Positions 1 to 12,762 of a DNA stretch of 64,000 nucleotides are shown one piece after another. The stretch lies in assembly GCF_026151205.1 (NCBI RefSeq), contig NC_087073.1:20054837-20118836 (forward strand). Reading direction: 5' to 3'. The notes below the pieces were generated by a model. It was not told the DNA's origin. It worked only from the letters and a program-made list of their open reading frames with translations, and ran no database searches. Position 1 is the stretch's first letter, and every line of letters begins with the position of its first letter. The translations under genes were made by a program, and so were the position numbers. Source of the DNA: Bolinopsis microptera (Eukaryota > Ctenophora > Tentaculata > Lobata > Bolinopsidae).

Positions 1-1521
1 TAATACTATTGGGCCCGGAGAGGGAGACTACGATCAGACTAGCTGAATACTATTGGGTCCGGAGAGGGAGACTACGATCAGACTAGCTGAATACTATTGG
101 GTCCGGAGAGGGAGACTACGATCAGACTAGCTGAATACTATTGGGCCCGGAGAGGGAGACTACGATCAGACTAGCTGAATACTATTGGGTCCGGAGAGGG
201 AGACTACGATCAGACTAGCTGAATACTATTGGGTCCGGAGAGGGAGACTACGATCAGACTAGCTGAATACTATTGGGCCCGGAGAGGGAGACTACGATCA
301 GACTAGCTGAATACTATTGGGCCCGGAGAGGGAGACTACGATCAGACTAGCTTAATACTATTGGGCCCGGAGAGGGAGACTACGATCAGACTAGCTGAAT
401 ACTATTGGGCCCGGAGAGGGAGACTACGATCAGACTAGCTGAATACTATTGGGCCCGGAGAGGGAGACTACGATCAGACTAGCTGAATACTATTGGACCC
501 GGAGAGGGAGACTACGATCAGACTAGCTGAATACTATTGGGTCCGGAGAGGGAGACTACGATCAGACTAGCTGAATACTATTGGGCCCGGAGAGGGAGAC
601 TACGATCAGACTAGCTGAATACTATTGGGTCCGGAGAGGGAGACTACGATCAGACTAGCTGAATGCTATTGGGCCCGGAGAGGGAGACTACGATCAGACT
701 AGCTGAATACTATTGGGTCCGGAGAGGGAGACTACGATCAGACTAGCTGAATACTATTGGGTCCGGAGAGGGAGACTACGATCAGACTAGCTGAATACTA
801 TTGGGCCCGGAGAGGGAGACTACGATCAGACTAGCTGAATACTATTGGGCCCGGAGAGGGAGACTACGATCAGACTAGCTGAATACTATTGGGCCCGGAG
901 AGGGAGACTACGATCAGACTAGCTGAATACTATTGGGTCCGGAGAGGGAGACTACGATCAGACTAGCTGAATACTATTGGACCCGGAGAGGGAGACTACG
1001 ATCAGACTAGCTGAATACTATTGGACCCGGAGAGGGAGACTACGATCAGACTAGCTGAATACTATTGGGTCCGGAGAGGGAGACTACGATCAGACTAGCT
1101 GAATACTATTGGACCCGGAGAGGGAGACTACGATCAGACTAGCTGAATACTATTGGGCCCGGAGAGGGAGACTACGATCAGACTAGCTGAATACTATTTG
1201 GCCCGGAGAGGGAGACTACGATCAGACTAGCTGAATACTATTGGGCCCGGAGAGGGAGACTACGATCAGACTAGCTGAATACTATTGGGTCCGGAGAGGG
1301 AGACTACGATCAGACTAGCTGAATACTATTGGGTCCGGAGAGGGAGACTACGATCAGACTAGCTGAATACTATTGGGCCCGGAGAGGGAGACTACGATCA
1401 GACTAGCTGAATACTATTGGGTCCGGAGAGGGAGACTACGATCAGACTAGCTGAATACTATTGGACCCGGAGAGGGAGACTACGATCAGACTAGCTGAAT
1501 ACTATTGGGTCCGGAGAGGGA
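1..1521. repeat. 44-bp minisatellite array, about 35 units
   Basis: A 44-bp unit repeats head to tail from the first base to about 1521, so the array probably continues outside the window. Units are nearly identical. Almost all variation falls on the two central positions of a GGGCCC hexamer: about 15 units read GGGCCC, 14 GGGTCC, 5 GGACCC and 1 TGGCCC. A few single changes mark individual units (one 'cttaat', one 'gaatgc'). No reading frame is convincing. The array ends abruptly into unique sequence. Confidence 0.97.
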
Positions 1522-4500
1522 GGCCTACTTTCTACAACATTACTGGAGTGAGGAAGAGCAAGTCGGGATCATACTGGCTGTAATAACCACAAATTTGAAC
1601 CTACACTAATGGTCTTATATCCTGAACCAAACAAACCACGGAAATTCAACGACTGCTGCTGCCGGAGTCCGGAGAAATAAAGGAAGCACAAGCTCAAAAT
1701 GAAGGTTATTGGTGTTGGTTATGCGCTCCTTGATCTGTGCAGAACTACTTGCTAACTACTAACTAGCTCTGATGCTGATGGTAACGCATCGTGGGTGAGA
1801 AGCAGATTTTGTTTGACAGTTTTAGTTTGGATAAAGTTAAGAAAATTGTACTAAGTACCTACTTCACTAGTTTAATTTAGACTTTCTGTGCGAAACTTCA
1901 CGTATCATAAAAATGTTCAATTATATATCGCATTTATCATAACCATTATATAACCCCAACATAATGCTTATAACGCTTGGTGCAATTGCTGGTTTATTGA
2001 AAATAAAGTTGTATTTAGTTGAGCCCATGCAGTACTGCTAAGCGTAGACTTCAGGGTTCAATGTTTATTTTCAGTGGGAAGACTTAACTTAATTACAGAT
2101 CGAATATCTCATACACCTAATCCTACCTCAGCATCGTGGGTACAACGCTTGTCACGAGGGGTCGGTTTATAAATAGCTCTCCACATGGTTTTCAGAACAA
2201 GTCGGGAACAAGTCTACAATTTAAAAGTAGTTAAAACTGGTTTTACTGACGCATCAGTGCGGTTACATAGTTTGTCTGTATACTAAATACCTGCTCCACG
2301 TGCTTCAAACCGTGAAGGTAGGGGTGGTGGAAAATGACCCTATTTAGCCTCAATATCGAGAAACATGATTGAAGGATCTTGATAACCGTTATATCAGAGT
2401 GTTACTGTTAGAGTCCTTCTAAACAGCAATAGAACAACGTTGGTTTATGCGTCAGGAATGCGAAAAACAGTAATTTGAACATCCCAACCTATAAATACTT
2501 CCGCATCTGGTTGGAGAATGTATCAAACAAGAATTCGGTGTTTTTGGAAATATTCCTTTGATTCGTATTCATGAAAAATAGGATTTCACAGTGCTTTATC
2601 CTTTCTTTGAATTTTGGACATGATCTTGGGACATACTAGGACACATTATGGGACAAACAACTAGAAATTCGCATAAATTTCTTTAACATTGAAAAGAATG
2701 TAGTTCAAACGTTTAAAGATGAAACCATCTATCATTACAGACGGACTTTGAACGTGCATTAGTATCTTTACTACTTGACATTCCTCATTTTTGACTCAGT
2801 TGAAAACTTAAAGTGAAAATGTCCTGACAGACGAAATAAACCAGTTTCATCATTCATGAGTCCACAATCTATTAATTGAGACTCAAATAATATGACGATA
2901 AAGGTTTCCCCGACCCACAGCCAGAAACCATAGCAGACTAGCAGATAATCTGCAAGGAAATTTTCGATTTCGGAGGAAATTTTCGATTTCGGAGGAAATT
3001 TTTGGTGCCAAAGAGAAAATTTTAAAAGTTTACGATCTCAATTTGAAAAATTTTCATACGAAGTTTTTTGTTGGTGAAGAGGAAATTTTCAAAAAATAAT
3101 TCAAAATTGTTGACAAATGAAAGAGGAAAAAACTAACAGTTCTTTAAATCGTTTTTGAAACTGTAGCTGTGTTTGAAAATGATCTCTATTGCCAAATTGC
3201 TTCTAGGCCTTCTGTGTGAGAATTTTTGCCTGCGGCAAACATATATTCAATTCCTGGCCATGTTTACTTGTGGGTTGTAGGAGAAAGCCATTTTGTAACA
3301 AACTATTTCGAAGGGCTTCAGATGTTATGTTATTGTAGATTTTAATGTGGACAAGCAAAAACGCAAAAAATTTTCTTGGCCTAGCTTCAAAAGCTTAAGA
3401 ACTGTCCTGCCTCACTCGCCGACATTGCGAGGAAATTTTTAACTTTCTGGATGTGGGTTCCCCGAATTGCTTCCCAATTTTGTGAAATTTGTCTGTTTTG
3501 CCTTAGGTACGTCATCATATAATTAATAGAATATCCAAACAAAGTGAATTTGCTACGCTTTAAACCGGGGCTCTTAAATATTGGGTAACATTTGCGTCCT
3601 ATTTGTCGGGAAACATTTTCTATCTTGACATGAGTCTGAGGCACGTTGTCATCCTTAAAATTGCGAGGCATGAAAAATAAATATCAAAGTAAATTAACTT
3701 TCGTTTTAAACGGTAGCTTTCAAGATTCAATGATCTCCTTCATAAGTAAAAAAAAACATCATTGTTGGAAAGTTCAGCTATGCCTTAAAAGTATATTTTG
3801 TAAAGCCTAGAAGAAAAGTTAGCAATTGCTTCCGCAATACGGTAACAACCTCGGTAATCTTAGGACTAATTTCTTATCATTCGGTCCCTTAGGAATTTCA
3901 AGAATTTCCAAGAGCGAAAATGAAACCTGCCTACACCTTGATTACCATCTTTCATAGTTTAAAAACATACAGAACTCTGTTTTAACATAATAGATATGCA
4001 GCTGCTTTTTAAAAAATACCACATTCGTTGTACGGCTGGCAAATGCAACGAACACAACCGGTTGCAACCCTGAATCAAACGATATACCTGGATATAAATA
4101 GGAACGAACATAAGTTACAATCGGTCTGACGTTTAATTGACCTGATGGCTTTTAGTCTGGAATTTTGAATCTCCATCTTGAGCAATTTACGAATAGTATC
4201 ACATTTATATGTAAGAGGTATAGAATACGTGCTTTCATATTCCTCGATTAATAGTCAAAAACCCCCTTACTAAATGTATTAACTGAAATACATTAATAAA
4301 CTAATGACCATCATCACAATAGATAAATAACGTCTGAATAGGCGAAGCGAGCTAAATTTCCACGCTTCAGCACGGAAATAATTTAATCTCAGCGTCCGCC
4401 CACCCGCCGTGGGCGTCTAGTAAGAGAATCGTCAAAGCCACAACTTTAAGTTATAATTAAGATTTCGATACTGCTACAAGCATTTAAGCATTCAAGCTTT

Positions 4501-5626
4501 TAAGCATGTAAGTGCAGCGTTGCAATGATCATTCAATGCTGTGGGGAGTGGGCATATAATATCATTATATCGGTTGTAAGAGCACTGTCATTTGTTAGAC
4601 ATAGCTGTCAGTCTCCAAGATGTCTTGTTCCGAGATCAAGGCAGCTTAATTTATGGGAGGGATAGATGGTGATAAAGATCATATTAGAGGCAGGGAAGTA
4701 TTTCAAAGATTTTGACAACATGATTTATCAACTAACTACAACTTTTAACCACAACTAGAGATATCAACTAGGATGCGGGATCAATTCAGACTTTGTCGAA
4801 AGTGAACTGCGAGCAATGGTGCGTGCTTTTTTCGCATATGTATTGCATCGTGCATGTGCAGTGTGCACGTAGCGAGGCGCGACTTACTGCTTACTATAGA
4901 CCACTAAGACTCATGCGTAACAATCACTACAATTATTTGGGCTATAGTAAAAGTACAGGCACTTGTGTTCACATTTGAATGAGAAATAGCGTAGGATTAA
5001 ATTAAAAAGGAAGAAAATTAGTGTCCCCGTCACTGAACATGAGAGATTTTAGTCGGATCGTCAGTGGTCTGATTGATCATCGCCCCATTAAAATGTTTCT
5101 CACATGTTCGGATAGGAGCTGCTGGAGCTGTACGTGAATACCAGTAATCCGTAAGTAGAGATAAAGTAGTGACAAGTGAGCGGAAGCCCCATATTCCACT
5201 GCGTAGCCTTACAGTGATACATCGACCACGAGTTTTAATCGACTTTGGTGATTTGTCCACGGTTGGCAAGTTATGGATTTGGGAACCGTATTAAAATGCC
5301 CAAGTATAGGCATCATGTGACAAAGTTCATGAAGATAATGCAGATATAATGGTGTTAAGTGAAATCTTTGCAACCATAGTTATAGCTCGGCCAATCACAG
5401 AATCATGATCTAATCTTATATCGCTTGTGATTTTTCATCAGAAATGGATCATGGCAAAATACAATTATCATTAGTGGGGGGGGGGGGGGCTCATTGCCAC
5501 TTTTCGACATTTTGTGGAATAAGAATGGTGAAAAATAATGGTGAAGCATGGACCGATATCGGGACTTGGACTCGAAATGATCGAGTAAAGGAACGCTGTT
5601 CATGATACAATGTGTATGAAATGTCA
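1522..5626. other. Non-coding stretch, no gene recognised
   Basis: No ORF here looks coding. I searched the minus strand for the RhoGAP exons expected downstream of the ARHGAP1-like exons at 7.3-10 kb and found none. Small features only: a short direct repeat near 2955-3000, and a G13 tract at about 5477. The longest minus-strand ORFs (near 3387-3671 and 5030-5269) show no recognisable domain. Confidence 0.6.
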
Positions 5627-5635
5627 CCAACCTTG

Positions 5636-6185
5636 GGGGGGGGGGGGCAACCATATTAAAGTATATTAAAATGTAGGATTTTTTCCAATTTTGACCCGGG
5701 GATATACTTTAATATACTTTAATATACTTTAATATACTTTAATATACTTTAATATACTTTAATATACTTTAATATACTTTAATATACTTTAATATACCTA
5801 CATTTTCTCCATTAAAATTTTGAACCATATTAAAGTATATTAAAATGTAGGTTTTTTTTCCAATTTTCACCCGGGATATACTTTAATATACTTTAATATA
5901 CTTTAATATACTTTAATATACCTACATTATAAAAAATTATGTGAAAAATTTTGTTTTATTTAATGTATGGATTAGATTTACCTTTCATGTAAAGTTAGTG
6001 TTGTTCAAAGATATTGATACTTGACCAATTTATGAGCCAAAATATATGAAGTATGAGTTCAGGGGACTAGCAAATGGCTTATCTTCTAATCTACTAATTG
6101 TAGGTATATTAAAGTATATTAAAATGTAGGATTTTTTCCGATTTTGACCCGGGGATATACTTTAATATAGTTGCCCCCCCCCCCC
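5636..6185. mobile_element. Foldback/MITE-like element with poly-G termini and 9-bp target duplication
   Basis: The element begins with a run of G followed by CAACCATATTAAAG and ends with the inverse, CTTTAATATAGTTG plus a run of C, so the ends are inverted repeats. Both sides carry the same 9-mer CCAACCTTG (5627-5635 and 6186-6194), which looks like a target-site duplication; its edge is slightly ambiguous because it abuts the G/C tracts. Inside are 10-bp ATACTTTAAT tandem arrays (5701-5797, 5877-5925) able to pair with inverse copies. There is no transposase ORF. The central part (5976-6055) resembles the loop of the foldback element at 11.5-12.0 kb. Confidence 0.65.
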
Positions 6186-6194
6186 CCAACCTTG

Positions 6195-7280
6195 TCCTCT
6201 TTGACACTAATGTGCCCTCTTGCTCCTACATCAACACTAATAATCCCTTATCCCAGTAAATCTGTGTGTGTGTGTGTATGTGTGTGAGAAATTTCCGAGC
6301 GGCTTAATTAAGAAAACGGTAAGAGTTACCGGACTGGTTTTTTTTTTCGGTATAGTGCCGACAAACTCTGATGAAGCCTATAAGCAATTTTTATTAAAAT
6401 CGGCCGGTGGTAAGTGGTTAAATTGATGGTTTTGTACCACAAATGTGTCATAAAATGGGTCACTTTTTCTCCCTCCTCGCTATCTCTCTTCCATTACTGT
6501 ATATGTAGCGTTGGTACATGAATCATAATAATGTTATTTGGCAGTGTATAAGATTCACTACTCCAACATTTGATATTCACTGTCATGTAATACTATAAGC
6601 TTATTAGGGGGGGGCACTCATTACGGTCTGCTTGGACTACTGCAGAGAGAGTTCATACTTCCATACGTCAATATAATGCGTGTTTTCGAATAAAATAGGC
6701 GGGTTTATACTTTTGCATTTCAACTGCGATAGTGAAGTCCCGGCAGTAGGCACGGATTACACTAGTATCTCTATAAGGAGCTCCACAGTAAGCACTACCG
6801 TTTACCGCTTTATACACTTCTTTTTGTAGGATTCTCCCATATTTTGATATTTTTTCATTTTGACATTTATGTTTCGATTTTTGTTCGTGGTCATGATTTG
6901 TGATAAGAAGTGAGAACTGCGTGTGGTTCTTGCGCTTTTGTATCTAATTGGGCAGTCCTCTATTTTTAACATGTATCTGCCCTAAGTTCTGACATTTCTT
7001 CCCTTTTATTCAGCTGCTATTAGTGTTCAATATAATAGCGCCATATCCAATATCGATCTGATGAAATCCTCCAAATATTTTCGAAGTAATAATTTAATTT
7101 AATTTTGCGGGGCGCGCCGCGCCATGTGCTTGCGCTCTGATCCCAGCAAAATATTTTAAGCGCCTGCTCAAAATTCCATAGTAAAAACTCAAAAGCTAGC
7201 GGGAAGTCGACATCGTACTACAAAAAATACAAGTAACACGAAATATTGAATAGCTCTACCCTGAACACTTAAGTACTTAC
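6195..7280. other. Intergenic or intronic stretch, nothing recognised
   Basis: Contains a short GT microsatellite near 6266 and a G7 tract near 6606. If the ARHGAP1-like gene has further 3' exons they should lie here or below, beginning with one base that completes a split codon; I did not find one. Confidence 0.5.
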
Positions 7281-10049
7281 ACTTTGACTTCAGAAGGAAT
7301 GTCGAGTCTGTCCAACATAACATGCTGCGCAAGGTCGCTTAATCTCTGACAGTACACTATCTTGCTGCTTGCACGAATACTGGAAATTAGTACGTCACGT
7401 GACCCGTAGATTAAATTCAGAATAAAGGGTTACGTCACCCGGGGTAACATTCAATGTTTAGTACAATGTGTCGTCATTTTACCTTGACGTCACCCGGGGT
7501 AACATTTAATGTTTAGTACAATGTGTCGTCATTTTACCTTGACGTGTCAAAGTTAAATTGTTAAAAGGATAATATCAAATTTAGTGTGCCAAATATAATA
7601 AGAGGTTTAATGCGTATATTAACCTGACTAAAGGCTTCATGAATCTGAAAACCATTTTCAGCTTTGTACTGGGATGAACGATGTAGAACGCTTTGATATT
7701 CTTCTTAAACCTGAAATTGAACAGTAGATAATAAAAGTTAAACAAATTTGACGTAAATACACATTTCAGTATTTCAGCGTGTCCCAAATCATTGTGAAGT
7801 TGTATGATCTCACAAGAAAACAGTTAGCGGCTAACTAGACCGAAGCACAAAAACCAATTCTCATGACGCAGGGAGAACCCGGAAGTGCTCCGCTTGTTTG
7901 TCCTCATTAATACCAGTTTAAACTGTTAACTCCACATGATTTCACAGCGTCTCCCAGCGAGGCTGCTGTCTTTACAATTTCACTGTGTGATCACAGTCTA
8001 GCCGTTATAATATATCCGGGCAAACGAATTGTTACAGTTAATAAACTAATAACATGTTTGGTCGTGGCTTACAGCTCACAATTTACAAGACACTTTACAA
8101 CTCATCTGAAATTGTGCACAGTCATTAAATGAAGGGCTGGTCTTGCTATCCTAACTCCATTGTCCGGTTTAGTAAACTCCGTGTTGTGATTATGACTCAT
8201 GACTTGCTAAAACTCCAACATTTCAGAAACACATACTATTAGTTGGGAAGGTTTGAAAATATCAATATATTCCTGGAATCTTGATACTGGTGGGAAGGTG
8301 AACCATATTATATTTGTGTATTAAACTGATCGTAACAGTGATCCAGAAGTTTTTATTTCTTAATGCTGAAAGTTCATCGCTGTCTCGTGTCAGAACAAAG
8401 TTCACCTACCACCAATTAATTAATTAATTAATTTAATTAATTAATTAAATTTGCAGTTCAATAAGTTTAAAACTAAACCAGCAGAACTTTAGGGTTGTCG
8501 AACTACTGTACGTGTCGAACTAGAGTACGTGTCCCGTTCTGATTATATTTAATTTATACATGACAGGACTGTTTGTATCATACCAAAGTATAAAGTGTCG
8601 ATCAGGTGAGAAAGAAGAAAGCGAAACTAACTTCCTATCAAAGCTGCGGTAACACGTGACCAGCCACTTCCAGGAGGGTTTGTTGAGTTTGTCGTAACCG
8701 TGGTGGAAGTAGACCAGACTGTAGTCGTTATCACAAATCTTGTCAAGTTGAACTAGCCCGAACCTGGGGTAAAGAGGTTAAAGTAAAAGCACGTGCAGTC
8801 TAATTTACTTATATTGGTTCCAGGTGGCATCCTGGTTGACATTGCTTGAAAAGCTCACAGTCCAGACATCCTACTTTCAGAAATTGCAATTATAATAAAA
8901 GTTTTAAAAAGCAACTTTTTAAATGAATTGGTATGTACATAAAAGCAATATGAGGTATAAAATGTGAACAATGACGCAGACGTTGTAAGTTTTAGCTTAC
9001 TGAGTAATACTATCTGCTGGGCTTGTATCATATTTCAGATATACTGCACTTGATATGCTGTAATCTAATGGAATGTTCTGCTTGTGGTACATCGACAGTC
9101 AATTTTTGCAGGTTAAGTCTTCACAATAGCTCGTTAATCTTGACTTTGACTAGCTAATTGAAGTAATCATGGGAATGGGGCATCTCCAATTTTAGAAAAT
9201 AATTAAAATGGATATCGATTTTCTCTTAATACGCTATAGACATCCAATTTAAAGTCTTAATTGTCTGCCAAAAAATATTCCCAGAAAATCATTCTTTTTT
9301 ATGAAATGAAAATAAAATAAGGAAGAAAATATCTGAATGTTTTGGCATTTGGTAATCGTTACAACCGTGTCGCGGGTACCCCTGATCAATTAACCCTTGT
9401 TCAATCGACGGTGCTAGACAATAATTAGTAAATTAGCGCGAGGGTGTCTCTTTGTGAAATTGTCAATTTGCAATAGTAACAAATTCATTCATCTTTAGTA
9501 TGACATATCTTTGCCATATCCGACCAAGATTAACATAATTCCATACATGCTTCACCGCTTCTCCTTCATTTAACCGTTCCTCCGTACAATTATGAATTTA
9601 TGGATTTTAGAATAATCAATCGTAACCATAAATTATCGTAATCACATCGAATAATCAACCCAAGCGTAATTTCAGTGTCCAAATTTAGATTTTATATTCC
9701 ACTGCGAAAGAAACAGTTTGGTTATGAATTTATCTCACTCAGACGATCATGACCATCCCAAACTAATGACCTATCTTAACAATAAACAAAGTAATAAGCA
9801 GTATTCTTCATAAATACAGCAGTAGTTTGCTAGATTTTCCCTCCAATTAGATGGTAAATAAACGATAAACTTAAAATAAACCAACAAAAAAGTAAGCATA
9901 CAAATAAGTAAGTACCTGAGGAGGCGGTCCCAGTCAGTGGTATTAATAGGAACTCTACAGGTAGCTATGGAGATACACATCCTCCCCGAGGGGTCGGCAT
10001 TACAACTCCCTATCATGTTGCATTGCGCCAGGGACCCAAAGTCTTCTTT
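7281..10049 (-). CDS. ARHGAP1: Sec14/BCH (CRAL-TRIO-like) domain protein, ARHGAP1-like, partial
   Basis: Four minus-strand exons were assembled from splice sites: 9916-10049, 8632-8763, 7624-7710 and 7281-7379. Acceptors end in AG after pyrimidine tracts, donors are GTACTT, GTTAGT, GTTAAT and GTAAGT, and every junction is phase 2. The joined peptide includes SGRMCISIATCRVP, DNDYSLVYFHHG, SFDRKFKKNIKAFYIVHP and RLSDLAQHVMLDRLDIP. These align in order with the Sec14/BCH module of human Cdc42GAP (SDYTLLYLHHG, EFDRKYKKNIKALYIVHP, YLSELSEHVKLEQLGIP). This module binds small GTPases and lipids in that family. The RhoGAP domain that should follow is not seen, so this is either the front part of a longer gene or a BCH-only protein of the BNIP2 type. 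The N-terminal exon before 10049 is also unidentified. Confidence 0.8.
7433..7546. repeat. Two tandem copies of a ~57-bp unit in an intron
   Basis: A segment beginning CGTCACCCGGGGTAACATT is present twice in direct succession with one base difference, within the last intron of the ARHGAP1-like gene model. Nothing suggests function. Confidence 0.8.
8413..8449. repeat. (TTAA) microsatellite
   Basis: Perfect TTAA tetranucleotide repeats with one phase slip in the middle, inside an intron of the ARHGAP1-like gene. Confidence 0.9.
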
Positions 10050-11484
10050 CTGAAAAATGCGGTTATCTTAAAAGACCTTATCCCGAACAGTATTTACAAT
10101 AAGAAAGTTGTTCTCATGATTGCGATAGCGCAATTATCAGGTTGACTCGATGAAGGGTTCCAAGGTCACATACAACTTATCATGTTTATCTAAGCGAGGG
10201 TTGCGTCACCCAAACCTCACCTAGAGACCTAGATAACAGGGTGTTTACCACTTCCACGACAAATATATTAATTATGGGGGGGGGGGGGGGGGCACACTCT
10301 GATGCGTCCCAATGAGGACCGATATTAAACAATAACGATGTATAATTTGTAGTGACAATGGGAGTGCTAAAGAACGGGTCTAGAAAGAATAGTTACAGTG
10401 TGTTCATCAGTGAGGTCCCTGAGTTACCAGAATACATTGTAACATTGCTACTGTCTTACTATATATAAAGCGAGACGATTATATATATATAATATATATT
10501 TTTTTTTTGTTGCCATTTTACAGACAGCACAACATTAATTTTAACACTACTTTCCGCGAAAACCGCGAGAGATATACTATTGAACCTTTTTTTGGCTGGG
10601 TCGAATGTTTTTATAGCCTTTTGAACAGTACATTTGTATAAAGAAATACAAAATTGGCTAAGAAATAAATAATTTAGGTCCCTTCAAGATGAAGGAAAAG
10701 CTGATCTCCTCGATTAAATAGCTCTTCTCGAACTAGACACTGATGGATACCCATCGTGAAGGGTCTCCTGATAGAGACAGAGACAGATGAAAATAAGCCG
10801 CTAAAAAGAAAGAGATTAGAGGAGACAGACTGTGCTTTTGAGAACGGACAGATGAACATCAGTGCAGACAGATCCATCTGGAGATATCTGGATAACTTGA
10901 TACGAGCAAACTTAACACGAGGGTCGAGGAACTAAACGCACGTTCTCCAGCTAACACTTATTGACATGTTAATCAGTTATCCATCAAGTGTTCAATTAAT
11001 TAATCAATTAATTATTGTTTATCATTTCTTCTTTCTTTATCATCCGAACGAAAAGTGTAAGAAATAAAACGTTAACCTTTTATTTCCTCTCTGATTAATA
11101 TAACCTATATTGAATACCCCGGTCGTAACGTCATGAAAAGTGCAAACGTACTCAAAGTCTGCTTAGCTTAGAAAACCTATCGTAATATATTATACATTGT
11201 ACAATACATTGTACAATACATTCGCCATTTTCTTATTTTCTAGTTTTGTGTACAAACCATTCTTGAGGTTGATACGAAATTCTTGTGGAAAAAACTCCGA
11301 ACTATGGTAAAACTTAGACATTTTGTTAACAAAAAAATTATCGGAGAGTCCTCTGATCATAATAACTTGAATAGTATCCATTGTATAATGTATTGCTCCT
11401 ACATAAATTCTGTTATCAAGAAAAAAATATTTCAGACATACTTTTTTCCTTCCCCATTTTGTTATCTTTAAGGGGGGAGGGGGG
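10050..11484. other. Non-coding stretch upstream of the ARHGAP1-like exons
   Basis: Holds a G tract at about 10277-10292 and an AT-rich run near 10450-10500. The AT run flanks a CGTCTCGC core that recurs inverted near 16530. The minus ORF near 10674-10877 follows a possible acceptor (TCTCTATCAG) but has no recognisable domain. The gene's first exon is not identified. Confidence 0.5.
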
Positions 11485-12020
11485 TTCAGCCTCAAAACTT
11501 GATTCTGACATAGCATAGCAGTTGACCAACAAACTAGGACCTGTGACCAAACTTGTGCAGCCGCGCCATATTTGTGCCCAAATAGACCCAATTAGGCCAA
11601 CACCTTAACATGTTTATAGGAAAGGTAAGCCTTAACAATACAATGTATCTAGGCTTACCTTTCATATAAAGTTAGTTTCATTTAAAGATATCGATATTTG
11701 ACCAATTTATTGGCCAAAATCTATCAAATTTGGTGCGTATGCCTAAATATGGGCATATGGTATTTGGCTCATAACTCAGTCATTTTTTGTCCAATCTGGA
11801 TAGAAATCCATTTATACGTGTTTTGGGAACCACTAGCTACTGGTAGAACACCTGAAATCTGAGTTTTGGGCATGTTAAGCTGATTTGGCCTATTTGGGCA
11901 CAAATATGGGTGCGGCTGCACCGCTGGCACCGGTGGACCCCCTCAAAAGTTTGATCATAGGTCCTAGTTTGTTGGTCAACTGCTATGTCAGAAGCAAGTT
12001 TCACGACAATTTCAGGCTGA
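11485..12020. mobile_element. Foldback element with ~120-bp imperfect inverted arms
   Basis: The left arm (11485-11610) and right arm (about 11870-12020) are imperfect inverted copies; both contain GTTGACCAACAAACTAGGAC or its complement and the segment ATTTGTGCCCAAATA. The loop contains 11654-11730, which is clearly related to 5976-6055 inside the G-tract element at 5.6-6.2 kb. There is no coding capacity and no clear target duplication. Confidence 0.65.
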
Positions 12021-12109
12021 ACAATTTGAAACGGTTTTCGATTAGAAAAAAGCGCACTCGATGGCCATATAATGCAGTATGTCTAGCTTAGAAAAATTAC
12101 ATCACAACA

Positions 12110-12720
12110 TAGGGCAACTTGGTCGTTTAGCTCCGGACAGTCTATGCAACGTCTATGCAACGTCCATGCAACAACAAAAGAACCGTCTATGCAACGTCTA
12201 TGCAACGTCCCTGCACAATGAACACTCTATGCACACTCCCTGCACGGTCAGTCTATGCAACGTCTATGCAACGTCTATGCAACGTCTATGCAACGTCTAT
12301 GCAACGTCCCTGCACAGTACCATATGAACACCGGCTACAAGCCGGCTACTAGCCGGCTACTAGCCGGCTAGTAGCCACTTTTGTAATAACAGCTCCTCAA
12401 CTTCACATTACCAACCGGCTACTAACCGGCACTTGAAAAGTGGTCACTAGCCGGCTACTAACCGGCTACTAGCCGGCTAGTGACCACAAAGTGGCTACTA
12501 ACCGGCTACTAAGCGGTCACTAGCCGGCTATTAGCCGAGCTCTAAAGCAGACCTACTAGTAGCCGGTTCCAAACCGGCTACTAGCCGGCACTTAGAAAGC
12601 GGTCACTAGCCGGCTACTAACCGGCTACTAACCGGCTAGTAACCACCAAGTGGCTACTAACCGGCTACTAACCGGTCACTAGCCGGCTCTTAAGCGGACC
12701 TTGGGTACAAAGGGTCCTAA
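12110..12720 (+). repeat. Composite repeat: TATGCAACGTC tandem array plus palindromic CCGGCTACTAG array
   Basis: The first part (12140-12310) is an 11-bp TATGCAACGTC array with CCCTGCAC variants. The second (12330-12700) is built of ACCGGCTACTA-type units, including perfect palindromes such as GGCTACTAGCCGGCTAGTAG(CC). A second copy follows in the same orientation at 12763-13130, and an inverted copy lies at 18480-19205. All short ORFs here are reading frames of the repeat. Confidence 0.85.
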
Positions 12721-12762
12721 GAGTGGCAAGATTAGGACCCTTTGTTGTTGCATGGACGTGGC

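Noticed and set aside
1-1521. CRISPR-like regular repeats
   Set aside because: The 44-bp units are contiguous with no spacers; the same holds for the other arrays in the window. A tandem minisatellite in eukaryotic DNA.
2530-2560. Possible GIF-type RhoGAP exon on the minus strand
   Set aside because: Reads GIFPKTP rather than GIFRR and has no flanking splice sites or further homology.
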